Assembly: GCA_021846065.1 (NCBI GenBank) | Contig: JAJZCP010000016.1 | Coordinates: 1 to 14,051, forward strand | Origin: Acidobacteriota bacterium | GTDB taxonomy: Bacteria; Acidobacteriota; Terriglobia; Terriglobales; Acidobacteriaceae | Reading direction: 5' to 3' | DNA length: 14,051 bases | Part shown: positions 6,028-13,829 of the stretch, in pieces | How the letters are laid out: every line of letters starts with the position of its first letter | Position numbering within the stretch: the first letter of the stretch is position 1 | The notes under the pieces: generated by a model | Told to the model about the DNA's origin: nothing | What the model saw: the letters and a program-made list of their open reading frames with translations, nothing else | Databases searched by the model: none | Translations under genes and position numbers: made by a program

Positions 6028-9000
6028 GCGGAAGGGGCGGCGGCCGCCAGTTCCGGCTGGGCACTCGCCATGCTCTCAATCAGGTTGCGGATTTCGGCCA
6101 GCACGGCCTCGCTGGCGGTCGCCCGCAGCGGCACCCGCAGCGTACCTTGCGGCGTAAACTGTGCGCCGCGTTTTGCATTGCGCGCGACAAGCTGCATCAG
6201 CTTCTCCGGATCAATCGCGGCATTTTCAAGAAATTTCAAATTAACGTTCTGGCCCTTGCGATCGATTTGCGAAACCCCGCATCGCTCGCACAGCAGCCGC
6301 AGCCGGCCGGCCGCCAGCAGCATCTTGACGGGCTCTGGCATCGCACCGTAACGGTCCGTCATTTCGGCCGCAATATCGTCAATGGTCCCTGCTGTGGCCG
6401 CCCCGGCAATGCGCTTATACATGCGCAGGCGCTGATTCTCTTCATCGATATAGCTGGCATCGATACGCAGCGAAATTCCCAGGTTCATCTGCACCACGGG
6501 AACCTCGGCGATATCTTCGCCCTTCAGTTCGCGAACCGCCTGCTCCAACATGGTGGTGTAGAGCTCAAAGCCGATGGCTTCAATGTGACCGCTCTGTTCG
6601 CCGCCGAGCATATTCCCGGCGCCGCGCAGTTCCAGATCCAGCGCCGCAATCTTGAAGCCCGCACCTAAATCAGAAAATTCTTTCAGCGCAGCCAGCCGTC
6701 GTCGCGCAATCTCTGTCAGCTCGCGGTCTGGCGGAATCAGCAGATACGAGTAAGCGCGGCGATTGGACCGGCCGACGCGGCCGCGTAGCTGATATAGCTC
6801 CGAAAGACCATGCCGGTCAGCGCGGTTGATAAGAATGGTGTTGGCCAGCGGAATGTCGAGACCGTTTTCGATAATGGTCGTGGCCACCAGCACGTCATAT
6901 TCGTGCCGCATAAAGGCCAGCATTACACGCTCCAGCTCGGCCTCGCCCATCTGCCCGTGGCCAACGACGATGCGCGCCGCGGGAACAAGCTCCTGCAGCC
7001 GCGTGGCGATGTCATAGATGTTTTCCACGCGATTATGAACAAAATAGACCTGTCCGCCGCGCTCCATCTCCACTTCAATCGCGGAGCGGATCAGCTTCTC
7101 GTCAAACTTCGCCACCACGGTCTGGATCGCCATACGATCTTTGGGCGGCGTCTCAATCACGCTCATATCCCGCAGACCCACCATCGACATGTGCAGCGTC
7201 CGCGGAATCGGTGTCGCCGACATCGCCAGAACGTCCAGCTCGCGGCGCATCTGCTTCAGGCGTTCCTTGTGCCGCACGCCAAAGCGCTGCTCCTCATCCA
7301 CTACAAGAAGCCCGAGATCCTGAAAATGAAGATCCTTCGACAGCAGCCGGTGCGTGCCGATCAGCACGTCCACCTTGCCCTGCTCCACCTTCTCCAGAAT
7401 CTCCTTCTGCTCCTTCGGCGTGCGGAAGCGGGAGATCATTTCGATATTTACAGGAAAGAGCGCGAACCGCCGCTTGAACGTTTCAAAATGCTGGAAGCAG
7501 AGGACCGTCGTCGGGGTGAGCACAGCGACCTGCTTGCTGTCCTGCACTGCTTTGAAGGCCGCGCGCATGGCAACTTCTGTTTTGCCGTAACCAACGTCTC
7601 CTACCAGCAGGCGGTCCATCGGCATGGACGATTCCATGTCGCGCTTGATGTCTGCGATTGCGGAGAGCTGATCTTCGGTTTCGTTAAAGTCGAATGCGTC
7701 TTCAAATTCCCGCTGAAACTGGTTATCCGGGGAGAAGGCATTGCCCTGCGCCGCCTTACGCTGCGCGTACAACTTGAGCAGCTCGTCGGCCATGTCCTGC
7801 ATGGCCTTCTTGACGCGGGATTTCGTCTTCGCCCACTGCTGCGTGCCCAGCCGGTTCAGCACCGGCTGCGGGCCGCTGTCGGTGGAGCGGTATTTCTGAA
7901 TCAGGTCCAGCCGCGTCAACGGCACATAGAGACGCGCTGCATCGGCAAACTCCAGGATCATGAACTCGACGCGAACGCCATCCTGATCAATCTCCCGCAG
8001 GCCCATATACCGGGCGATGCCGTGATCGAGATGCACAACATAATCGCCGATCGTAAGGTCGCGAAAATCCGAAATGAAGGCGGCGTTGTTTGATTTGCGC
8101 TGGCGCACCGGCCGCGCCGTTACGTCCGCTTCGTCGGTAAGATCATTCGCGCCAAAGACGACGAGCCGCGCATCCTCCAGCACCACGCCGTTGGCAATCT
8201 GCGTACGCACGATGACCGGCGCGCGTTTATCGCCACGCAGATAGCTGGTCTCGTCATACATCGTTTCGCTGCCGGTATGGGCCGCACGGCTGCCGATGCG
8301 GTAGGAGATGCCATATTCCTGCAGAATCCCGGCCAGCCGCTCCACCTCTCCCTGGTTGGGCGCAGCCAGCAGCGTACGCATCTCCTGCGTGGCCAGCGAG
8401 CGCAACTGCTCGACCAGAGCCGGGATGGAGCCGTGCAGCCGCAACGTAGGCCGGGTGACCACCTCAACTTCAGCGAGCGAGGTGGTGTCGGTATCCAGCA
8501 CATCGACCGCGCCTAGCTGATCCAGGTCAAGACCAGGAGAATCCAGCAGACGCTTCTGCCACTCCGGCGGCGTCAGGTACAGATCGCCGGGGGCAAACAG
8601 ACTGCCGATGCCGCTACGCTCGTGGCGCTGCTCCAGCTTGTTCCACCAGCGGTCCAGCTGGTTCTGCACCATCGCCGGCTCTTCAACAAAGATGCGGCAG
8701 CGGGGAGCCAGATCGAAGACCGTGTGTGGATCGCGGCCGTGTTCGGCAGCGGCGGCAAAAAACTCCCAGCCCGGAAACACATTGACCCCGCCGGCCTCTA
8801 CCGCATCGCGGATGGCTTCGTCTTCTCCAGCCAGGCGTTCCCCGCTCAGCCGCAGATGCACCTTGGCCAGCAGCGCATCATTCATCGGCGTTTCGGTCAG
8901 CGGCAGCAGCAGCACCTCGTCCACCGGGGCCTGCGAGCGCTGCGTCTCCGGATCGAAGCGGCGCATGGACTCAATTTCATCACCAAAAAATTCAATCCGA

Positions 9001-9608
9001 ACCGGCCCTTCGGCCTCCGGCGGGTAGACGTCGAAGATGCCGCCGCGCAGCGAATACTGTCCGCGCATCTCGACCATCTCCGCCCGTTGATAGCCCACGG
9101 TGGCCAGATGGTCCTGCAGCAGTTGCGGATCAGATTCCTCTCCGCGCCGCAGCGTCAGCGCAAGATTGGCGTAATGGCTGGTGGGAAAGATGCGGAAGCA
9201 GGCCGACTCCACCGGCAGAATGACCATGCGCGCCATGCCGCGGGCAATTTTCCAGAGAGCGACGGCGCGCTGCTCCTGGATGCCGGAGTGCGGCGAGAGA
9301 TTTTCAAACGGCAGCACGTCGTGCGCCGGCAGACGCACGACCGCTGCGGGGTCAAGCTGGCCGGTCAGCTCACACGCTGCCTGGACCGCCAGTTGTAAGG
9401 TTTCGGCCGCCCGGTTATCCGCCACCACAACAAATACCGGCATGCGCGCGATTTGTGTGAGCAGCGGCAGATACAGAGCGCGCGCCGTAGCCGTCAGCCC
9501 GGCGACACGGCGGCGGCCCACGCCGGCGACCAGTGCCTGCCGCAGCCGGTCAACCGGCGCAGACTTATCCAGCTCAGAAAAAAGGTCGCGGACGAAAGGA
9601 AGGATCAT
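6024..9608 (-). CDS. mfd: Mfd, transcription-repair coupling factor
   Basis: Mfd displaces RNA polymerase stalled at DNA lesions and recruits UvrA. The 1194-residue product (E. coli 1148) has all expected parts. The N-terminal UvrB-like region includes GGIFDVYPPEAEGPVRIEFF. The RNA-polymerase-interacting domain includes DYVVHLDHGIARYMGL from residue 522. The superfamily 2 translocase motor has Walker A GDVGYGKTE with K676, motif II DEEQRFG from D771, motif III MSATPIPRTL, motif V TTIIENGLDIPLANT and motif VI QLRGRVGRS. A C-terminal TRCF domain completes it. ATG 9608 is the natural start (MILPFVRDLF) though no clear Shine-Dalgarno precedes it. It lies 28 bp after mrp on the same strand, so coupling with mrp translation or transcription is likely. 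Long antisense reading frames across it are composition artefacts. Confidence 0.98.
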   Translation of the reverse strand: MILPFVRDLFSELDKSAPVDRLRQALVAGVGRRRVAGLTATARALYLPLLTQIARMPVFVVVADNRAAETLQLAVQAACELTGQLDPAAVVRLPAHDVLPFENLSPHSGIQEQRAVALWKIARGMARMVILPVESACFRIFPTSHYANLALTLRRGEESDPQLLQDHLATVGYQRAEMVEMRGQYSLRGGIFDVYPPEAEGPVRIEFFGDEIESMRRFDPETQRSQAPVDEVLLLPLTETPMNDALLAKVHLRLSGERLAGEDEAIRDAVEAGGVNVFPGWEFFAAAAEHGRDPHTVFDLAPRCRIFVEEPAMVQNQLDRWWNKLEQRHERSGIGSLFAPGDLYLTPPEWQKRLLDSPGLDLDQLGAVDVLDTDTTSLAEVEVVTRPTLRLHGSIPALVEQLRSLATQEMRTLLAAPNQGEVERLAGILQEYGISYRIGSRAAHTGSETMYDETSYLRGDKRAPVIVRTQIANGVVLEDARLVVFGANDLTDEADVTARPVRQRKSNNAAFISDFRDLTIGDYVVHLDHGIARYMGLREIDQDGVRVEFMILEFADAARLYVPLTRLDLIQKYRSTDSGPQPVLNRLGTQQWAKTKSRVKKAMQDMADELLKLYAQRKAAQGNAFSPDNQFQREFEDAFDFNETEDQLSAIADIKRDMESSMPMDRLLVGDVGYGKTEVAMRAAFKAVQDSKQVAVLTPTTVLCFQHFETFKRRFALFPVNIEMISRFRTPKEQKEILEKVEQGKVDVLIGTHRLLSKDLHFQDLGLLVVDEEQRFGVRHKERLKQMRRELDVLAMSATPIPRTLHMSMVGLRDMSVIETPPKDRMAIQTVVAKFDEKLIRSAIEVEMERGGQVYFVHNRVENIYDIATRLQELVPAARIVVGHGQMGEAELERVMLAFMRHEYDVLVATTIIENGLDIPLANTILINRADRHGLSELYQLRGRVGRSNRRAYSYLLIPPDRELTEIARRRLAALKEFSDLGAGFKIAALDLELRGAGNMLGGEQSGHIEAIGFELYTTMLEQAVRELKGEDIAEVPVVQMNLGISLRIDASYIDEENQRLRMYKRIAGAATAGTIDDIAAEMTDRYGAMPEPVKMLLAAGRLRLLCERCGVSQIDRKGQNVNLKFLENAAIDPEKLMQLVARNAKRGAQFTPQGTLRVPLRATASEAVLAEIRNLIESMASAQPELAAAAPSA

Positions 9609-9636
9609 AGCGGAAGACAGGAGGCGGCCGGCCGCG

Positions 9637-10470
9637 CTAGCGGATCTCGATCACGCTGCTTTCGCGGGCAGCGGTCTGCTGTGCGTGTGCGGCCAACTCC
9701 CGGGCCACATGGAAGAACGGAGCGGCGCGCTCCGACAGATCGCCGGCCAGGGCAACAGGCAGTCCGCGGTCGCCGCCGTAACGCACCTCAGGATCAAGCG
9801 CAATCGTCCCCAGAAACGGCACGCCAAACTGCGTGGCTGTCTTGGCCGCTCCTCCCTTGGAAAAAATATCAATCTCCTGGTGGCAGTGCGGGCAGGTAAA
9901 GAAGCTCATGTTTTCCACCACGCCCAGTACATCCACATTCACCTGACGAAACATTTCGATAGCCTTGCGGGCGTCCTGCAGCGCCACATCGGACGGCGTG
10001 GAGACGACAACGGAGCCGGTCAGCGGCACAGTCTGCACCAGCGAGATGACGATGTCTCCGGTGCCGGGCGGCAGATCGATGATCAGAAAGTCCAGCTCGC
10101 CCCAGGCCACCTGCTGCAGAAACTGGCGGACGATCTGGTGCAGCATCGGACCTCGCATCACCATCGGCTTATCGCCCGGCGAGATCGATCCGACGGAGAT
10201 AAATTTCACCCCGTGGCTTTCGATGGGCTCGATACGGTTGCCTTCAAGAATGCGTGGCTGCGTCTGTGCACCCATCATCAGCGGCACGTTCGGTCCATAA
10301 ATATCGGCGTCCATCAGGCCGACGCGGTGGCCCAGCTTTGTCAGTGCAATGGCAACATTGACGGCAACTGTGGTTTTGCCCACGCCGCCTTTGCCAGAGC
10401 CGATCGCCACCAGATATTGCACGCCCGGCAGCGGCTGCGGTGTCTCCGGTGCGCGTCCCATGTGTCCCAT
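9637..10470 (-). CDS. mrp: Mrp/ApbC, NBP35-family iron-sulfur cluster carrier ATPase
   Basis: A cytoplasmic P-loop ATPase of the Mrp/NBP35 family that carries and transfers Fe-S clusters to apoproteins. The 277-residue product has the deviant Walker A GSGKGGVGKTT (residues 24-34), LMDADIYGPN at 52-61, the switch region DLPPGTGD at 132-139, and CPHC with C193 and C196, the cluster-bridging pair at the dimer interface. It lacks the N-terminal MIP18/DUF59 domain found in many bacterial Mrp proteins, starting just before the P-loop. The start is firm: GAGGAG lies about seven bases before ATG 10470. It sits between the thioesterase (38-bp gap) and mfd (28-bp gap) and is likely co-transcribed with both. 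The exact client proteins cannot be read from sequence. Confidence 0.95.
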   Translation of the reverse strand: MGHMGRAPETPQPLPGVQYLVAIGSGKGGVGKTTVAVNVAIALTKLGHRVGLMDADIYGPNVPLMMGAQTQPRILEGNRIEPIESHGVKFISVGSISPGDKPMVMRGPMLHQIVRQFLQQVAWGELDFLIIDLPPGTGDIVISLVQTVPLTGSVVVSTPSDVALQDARKAIEMFRQVNVDVLGVVENMSFFTCPHCHQEIDIFSKGGAAKTATQFGVPFLGTIALDPEVRYGGDRGLPVALAGDLSERAAPFFHVARELAAHAQQTAARESSVIEIR

Positions 10471-10508
10471 TGCAAAACTCCTCTTCGCTTTCTGGCTGGT
10501 CGGGCTGA

Positions 10509-11054
10509 TTAGTGTTTTTGGCTGGCTTCGGCGGCTTCCCGCAGCCGTTTGCGTTCGCGGTCTTGCTCGCGGCTTTCGCGGCGGCGCCCGGCGTCCTCAT
10601 ATCGCCGGCGCTGCTCATCGCTTTCCAGCACCAGCGGAGGAACCGGGAGCCGGCGTCCATGCGCATCCATCGCCACAAACGTGAGATAGGCCGAAGAGAC
10701 ATGCCGCAGCGTGCCGGCCAGGGCATTTTCCACCCAGGCCTTGACGCCAATTTCCATTGAAGTATGAAAGGCGCGATTGACCGAAGCCTTCAGAATAATC
10801 AGGTCGCCCACATGGACCGGAGCGATAAAGTCGATGTGCTCCATGGACGCGGTGACCACATTGGCGCGTGCATGGCGAAAGGCCGCCATGGCCGCCACCA
10901 GGTCAATAAAATGCATCAGCCGGCCGCCCAGCAGGTTTCCCAGCAGGTTGGTGTCGTTCGGCAGCACCAGTTCGGTCATCTCCGACTGCGATTCCGAAAC
11001 GCGCCGCGCGTGGGAGTATCCGTGTCCTGAAACCGGGGATTCCAAAGATGTCAT
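10509..11054 (-). CDS. Acyl-CoA thioesterase, hotdog fold (YciA/YkhA/ACOT7 type), with long charged C-terminal tail
   Basis: Hydrolyses acyl-CoA thioesters to free acid and CoA. The 181-residue product shows the hotdog acyl-CoA hydrolase pattern: LPNDTNLLGNLLGGRLMHFI at residues 31-50 with D51 following, then ASMEHIDFIAPVHVGD at 69-84 and SSAYLTFVAMD at 120-130. E. coli YciA is about 130 residues; here a strongly charged, Arg/Glu-rich helix runs from about residue 143 to the end. YkhA-like relatives have a shorter version of it. ATG 11054 is chosen over a TTG at 11072; GAGGA lies 11 bases ahead, a rather long spacing. It is the first gene of the leftward mrp-mfd series and diverges from the TPR gene. 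The physiological acyl chain is unknown. Confidence 0.92.
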   Translation of the reverse strand: MTSLESPVSGHGYSHARRVSESQSEMTELVLPNDTNLLGNLLGGRLMHFIDLVAAMAAFRHARANVVTASMEHIDFIAPVHVGDLIILKASVNRAFHTSMEIGVKAWVENALAGTLRHVSSAYLTFVAMDAHGRRLPVPPLVLESDEQRRRYEDAGRRRESREQDRERKRLREAAEASQKH

Positions 11055-11106
11055 CGCTTTGCTAGTCCTCAAGAAATTCCGGGGATCGGCGTTTCAGATG
11101 CTTGCC

Positions 11107-11131
11107 CCTGTGCACAGGCCGCACAATGTGC
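11107..11131. promoter_or_regulatory. Paired palindromes in the divergent intergenic region, possible operator
   Basis: CCTGTGCACAGG at 11107-11118 is a perfect 12-base palindrome. GCACAATGTGC at 11121-11131 is a perfect inverted repeat around one central base, two bases further on. Both lie between the leftward thioesterase start and the rightward TPR gene, and share GTGCAC/GCACA-like cores. A further palindrome GGTGCACC is at 11188-11195. A minus-strand TAAAAT (11140-11145) could be a -10 for the thioesterase operon, but its -35 is poor. Regulator binding is inference. Confidence 0.35.
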
Positions 11132-11224
11132 AAATTCCTATTTTACGCTGCAAAATCGAAGTGCTCTCCCACTGCTCCAGCGCTTGTGGTGCACCGCCCG
11201 GGGCCGTAAGGTGAAGGAAGCGGA

Positions 11225-11248
11225 ATGGAGATACATTTTCCCGGATGA
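11225..11248 (+). CDS. Seven-codon leader mini-ORF overlapping the TPR gene start
   Basis: ATG 11225 encodes MEIHFPG and stops at a TGA that overlaps the TPR gene's ATG as ATGA (11245-11248). GAAGGA at 11213-11218 is well placed, six bases ahead. The TPR start itself has its nearest GGAG 14 bases away, too far for efficient initiation, so ribosomes could arrive by terminating the mini-ORF. Existence as a translated unit is unproven. Confidence 0.35.
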   Translation: MEIHFPG

Positions 11249-11571
11249 CTGGCGACCGCATTGCAACCTTCCAGCAGTTGCTGGCTGCTAACCCTGATGA
11301 CGCCTTCGCGCGCTACGGGCTGGCCATGGAATACCGGCGCCTCGGCAACCCGCAGATGGCGCTCGAGGAATTTGACCGCCTGCGCGAACACCAGCCTGGG
11401 TACACGGCCGGCTACCAGATGGCCGCGCAACTGTTGATGGAACGGGGCGACGTCTCCGGTGCGCGGGAGCGGCTGCAGCAGGGCATTGCTTGTGCGCAGG
11501 CTGAAAACAACACCCGGGCCGCGCGGGAGATGCATGGCATGCTGGAGGAAGCCGAAGGATACGCCGAATGA
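11245..11571 (+). CDS. Small tetratricopeptide-repeat protein
   Basis: A 108-residue soluble protein without signal peptide or membrane segment. Two TPR-like helical hairpins are visible: residues 19-52 (DAFARYGLAMEYRRLGNPQM onward, with the A/Y/G/A/A pattern) and 53-86 (MAAQLLMERGDVSGARERLQ). A C-terminal helix follows, so it is probably a protein-binding adaptor with a short groove. No enzymatic motif is present. ATG 11245 is the only possible upstream start, since an in-frame TGA lies at 11212; it overlaps the stop of a seven-codon mini-ORF. It is first in a rightward series, with the Lon-N domain gene 31 bp downstream. Partner and function are unknown. Confidence 0.82.
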   Translation: MTGDRIATFQQLLAANPDDAFARYGLAMEYRRLGNPQMALEEFDRLREHQPGYTAGYQMAAQLLMERGDVSGARERLQQGIACAQAENNTRAAREMHGMLEEAEGYAE

Positions 11572-11602
11572 TGCAAGCGGCCGTTCCAGCAACAGGTACG
11601 TT

Positions 11603-12208
11603 ATGAAACTCCCCATCTTCCCGCTCGACGTCGTCCTGTTCCCCGGCGCCGTGTTGCCGCTCCATATTTTTGAAGAGCGCTATAAAGAGATGACCGCCGA
11701 ATGCCTGGCGCTGCGAACACCCTTTGGCGTGGTGCGCGCCGGAAGAGACGGCATGTCGGTGGTCGGATGCACGGCAGAGATCGTTTCGGTGATGCGCCGC
11801 TATCCCGATGGCCGCTCCGACATCCTGTGCCGCGGCGTCGAACGGTTTGAGATCGAGTCCCTGCATGACAGCCGGACGTTTCTTGAGGCGGAGGTGGATT
11901 TGCTGCCGGACGAAGGGCCGGAGGCGAGCCGCGAACTGCGAAAACACTGCGCCGCCCTGCATCTTGAAATGGTGACGCTCAGCGAGGACGATTCTCCCTT
12001 TGTCCCAGACCTCGATATGAACCAGCCGGTGGCTTATCTGCTGGCAACCTCAATTCCAGCCGGCTTGTCCTTCCGGCAGGAACTGCTGCACCAGCGCTCG
12101 GATGCGGAGCGCACAAAAACCCTTATTGATTTCTACACAGCCATTCTTCCGAAACTGCGCCTGGGCGCCGCCGGCCGTCAGCATCTGCGCAACAGCCATG
12201 TTATGTAA
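11603..12208 (+). CDS. Stand-alone Lon N-terminal (LON substrate-binding) domain protein
   Basis: A 201-residue protein consisting almost entirely of the domain that binds substrates at the N terminus of Lon protease. MKLPIFPLDVVLFPGAVLPL (1-20) and HIFEERYKEM (21-30) form the classic start of the domain. RYPDGRSDILCRGVERFEIE near 74-93 supplies the second conserved block, and a helical part follows. There is no AAA+ module and no Ser-Lys protease domain, so it cannot be Lon itself. Such proteins are widespread, usually labelled peptidase S16, and may act as recognition adaptors. ATG 11603 is chosen because the domain begins at once; only a weak AGG precedes it. It lies 31 bp after the TPR gene and 74 bp before the AAA+ gene. 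Confidence 0.88.
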   Translation: MKLPIFPLDVVLFPGAVLPLHIFEERYKEMTAECLALRTPFGVVRAGRDGMSVVGCTAEIVSVMRRYPDGRSDILCRGVERFEIESLHDSRTFLEAEVDLLPDEGPEASRELRKHCAALHLEMVTLSEDDSPFVPDLDMNQPVAYLLATSIPAGLSFRQELLHQRSDAERTKTLIDFYTAILPKLRLGAAGRQHLRNSHVM

Positions 12209-12282
12209 TCCGGCCGGCCCGTTCGCGCATCGAATCATCCATCCAGTCCACGCCAGATAACCACCGGCAAAGGAGGACCTTG

Positions 12283-13809
12283 ATGCCGAAACCAACCCCG
12301 CTCCCCACCACCCTCGGTGCACTGCGTGCCGATGCGCGCTACAGCCCTGCCGTGCTGGCCGGCCGCAGCGTAAAGGACGAGATGCGCGTCAACCTCGTCC
12401 ACCGCCTTCGCACCCAGCAGGAGCTGTTTCCCGGCATTGTCGGATATGACGACACGGTCGTTCCGCAGATTGTGAATGCGGTTCTCTCGCGCCATAACTT
12501 CATTCTGCTGGGGTTGCGCGGTCAGGCCAAGAGCAGAATTCTGCGCGCCCTGACCACGTTGCTCGACGAGCAGGTTCCCTACATCGCGGGCTGCGAAATC
12601 CGCGACAACCCGTACGCCCCTCTATGCAGCGTTTGCCGGCAGCGCCTCGCAGAGGAAGGCGATGCGGTGCCGATCGCCTGGCTGACGCGGGACGAGCGAT
12701 ATGTCGAAAAGCTGGCGACGCCGGACGTGACCGTCGCCGACCTGATCGGCGACCTGGACCCGATCAAAGCGGCGCGCTCCGGCCAGCAACTCTCCAATGA
12801 CCGCAATATCCACTTCGGCCTGCTGCCGCGCGCCAACCGCGGCATCTTCGCTTTGAATGAGCTGCCCGATCTGGCGGGAAAAATTCAGGTCGCCCTGTTC
12901 AACATCATGCAGGAGGGCGACGTGCAGATTAAGGGCTATCCGGTGCGGCTGGCGCTGGACGTTGCCATGGTCTTCAGTGCGAATCCGGAGGACTACACGG
13001 CCCGCGGCAAGATCGTGACTCCGTTGAAGGACCGCATCGGCTCGGAGATTCGCACCCACTATCCGCTAACCGTCGCCGAGGGCATAGCCATTACAACGCA
13101 GGAGGCCTGGACGGAACGGGGCCTGCTGCAGGCCGAAATTCCTGCCTACATGCGCGCCGTGGTGGAGCAGGTGGCCTTCCGCGCTCGCGAGGAGAAAAAG
13201 GTGGACCGCCGCAGCGGCGTCAGCCAGCGGCTGCCCATCAGCACCATGGAGCTGGTGCTGTCGAACGCCGAACGCCGCGCCCTGACGCATGGGGAGTCGC
13301 TGGCTGTTCCCCGCATCGGCGACCTGTACAGCGCTGCGCCGGGCATCACTGGCAAGATCGAACTGGAATACGAAGGTGAGCTGCGCGGATCAGAGACCGT
13401 GATCCGGGAACTGATGCGGCAGGCCATCGCGCAGGTGTTTGACGAGACGCTCCCGAACGTGAAGACGCAGCCGATTGAGCAGTGGTTCAATCTCGGCGGA
13501 TCCATCCGGCTGGACGATGCGCAACCAGCCGCGGCCTCGCTGGCGGAGCTGCAACAGATTCAGGGACTGATTGAAAAGCTGGCGCCACTCGGCATCACGC
13601 CGGACGCTGCTCCGGAACGAATCGTTTCGGCGGCAGAGTTTTTTCTCGAAGGTATGGTGGCGCACCACAGGATCAGCCGTAACGAGGAGAGGACCTTTGC
13701 GGCGCAGGAGAAACCAGCGCGGCCGGAGCGTGCGGCCGAACGCCGCATGGAGCGGGAAGACCCCGACGAAGAGTGGCCGCCCCGGCGGACGCGCAAAATG
13801 TACAACTAG
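12283..13809 (+). CDS. MoxR/ChlI-like AAA+ ATPase (often mislabelled magnesium chelatase)
   Basis: A 508-residue AAA+ ATPase of the MoxR/magnesium-chelatase-I branch. The P-loop region is LLGLRGQAKSR, with K83 and S84 but Ala82 where the consensus glycine stands. The Walker B segment is IFALNELPDL at 188-197, with Asn192-Glu193 instead of Asp-Glu. Sensor 1 is FSANPEDY (231-238, N234), and R251 in LKDRIGSEI is a probable arginine finger. An insert between P-loop and Walker B carries C104, C115 and C118, a possible metal site. A Glu/Arg-rich tail ends the protein. ATG 12283 follows AAAGGAGG by six bases, the best ribosome binding site in the window. It is 20 bp before a VWA-type gene, the usual partner. 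No chlorophyll or cobalamin genes are nearby, so chelation is unlikely. Confidence 0.88.
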   Translation: MPKPTPLPTTLGALRADARYSPAVLAGRSVKDEMRVNLVHRLRTQQELFPGIVGYDDTVVPQIVNAVLSRHNFILLGLRGQAKSRILRALTTLLDEQVPYIAGCEIRDNPYAPLCSVCRQRLAEEGDAVPIAWLTRDERYVEKLATPDVTVADLIGDLDPIKAARSGQQLSNDRNIHFGLLPRANRGIFALNELPDLAGKIQVALFNIMQEGDVQIKGYPVRLALDVAMVFSANPEDYTARGKIVTPLKDRIGSEIRTHYPLTVAEGIAITTQEAWTERGLLQAEIPAYMRAVVEQVAFRAREEKKVDRRSGVSQRLPISTMELVLSNAERRALTHGESLAVPRIGDLYSAAPGITGKIELEYEGELRGSETVIRELMRQAIAQVFDETLPNVKTQPIEQWFNLGGSIRLDDAQPAAASLAELQQIQGLIEKLAPLGITPDAAPERIVSAAEFFLEGMVAHHRISRNEERTFAAQEKPARPERAAERRMEREDPDEEWPPRRTRKMYN

Positions 13810-13829
13810 CGCACGCTACTGGGGAGCGC

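Noticed and set aside
6810..8093. 427-codon open frame on the plus strand opposite mfd (also 3169-4065 opposite galU and 4621-5631 opposite the DUF885 gene)
   Set aside because: These lie antisense to well-identified genes, have low-complexity His/Arg/Gln-rich products without family motifs, and arise because GC-rich codon use leaves few stops on the opposite strand.
9624..9635. Perfect palindrome GCGGCCGGCCGC between mrp and mfd
   Set aside because: It is pure GC and short, makes at most a four-base stem, and similar GC palindromes are expected by chance at this composition.
11603..12208. Lon protease
   Set aside because: Only the N-terminal substrate-binding domain is encoded; there is no ATPase or Ser-Lys protease domain, and the frame ends cleanly with TAA.
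12283..13809. Magnesium chelatase subunit I for chlorophyll synthesis
   Set aside because: Only the AAA+ fold is shared; no other tetrapyrrole genes are present and the P-loop and Walker B residues differ.
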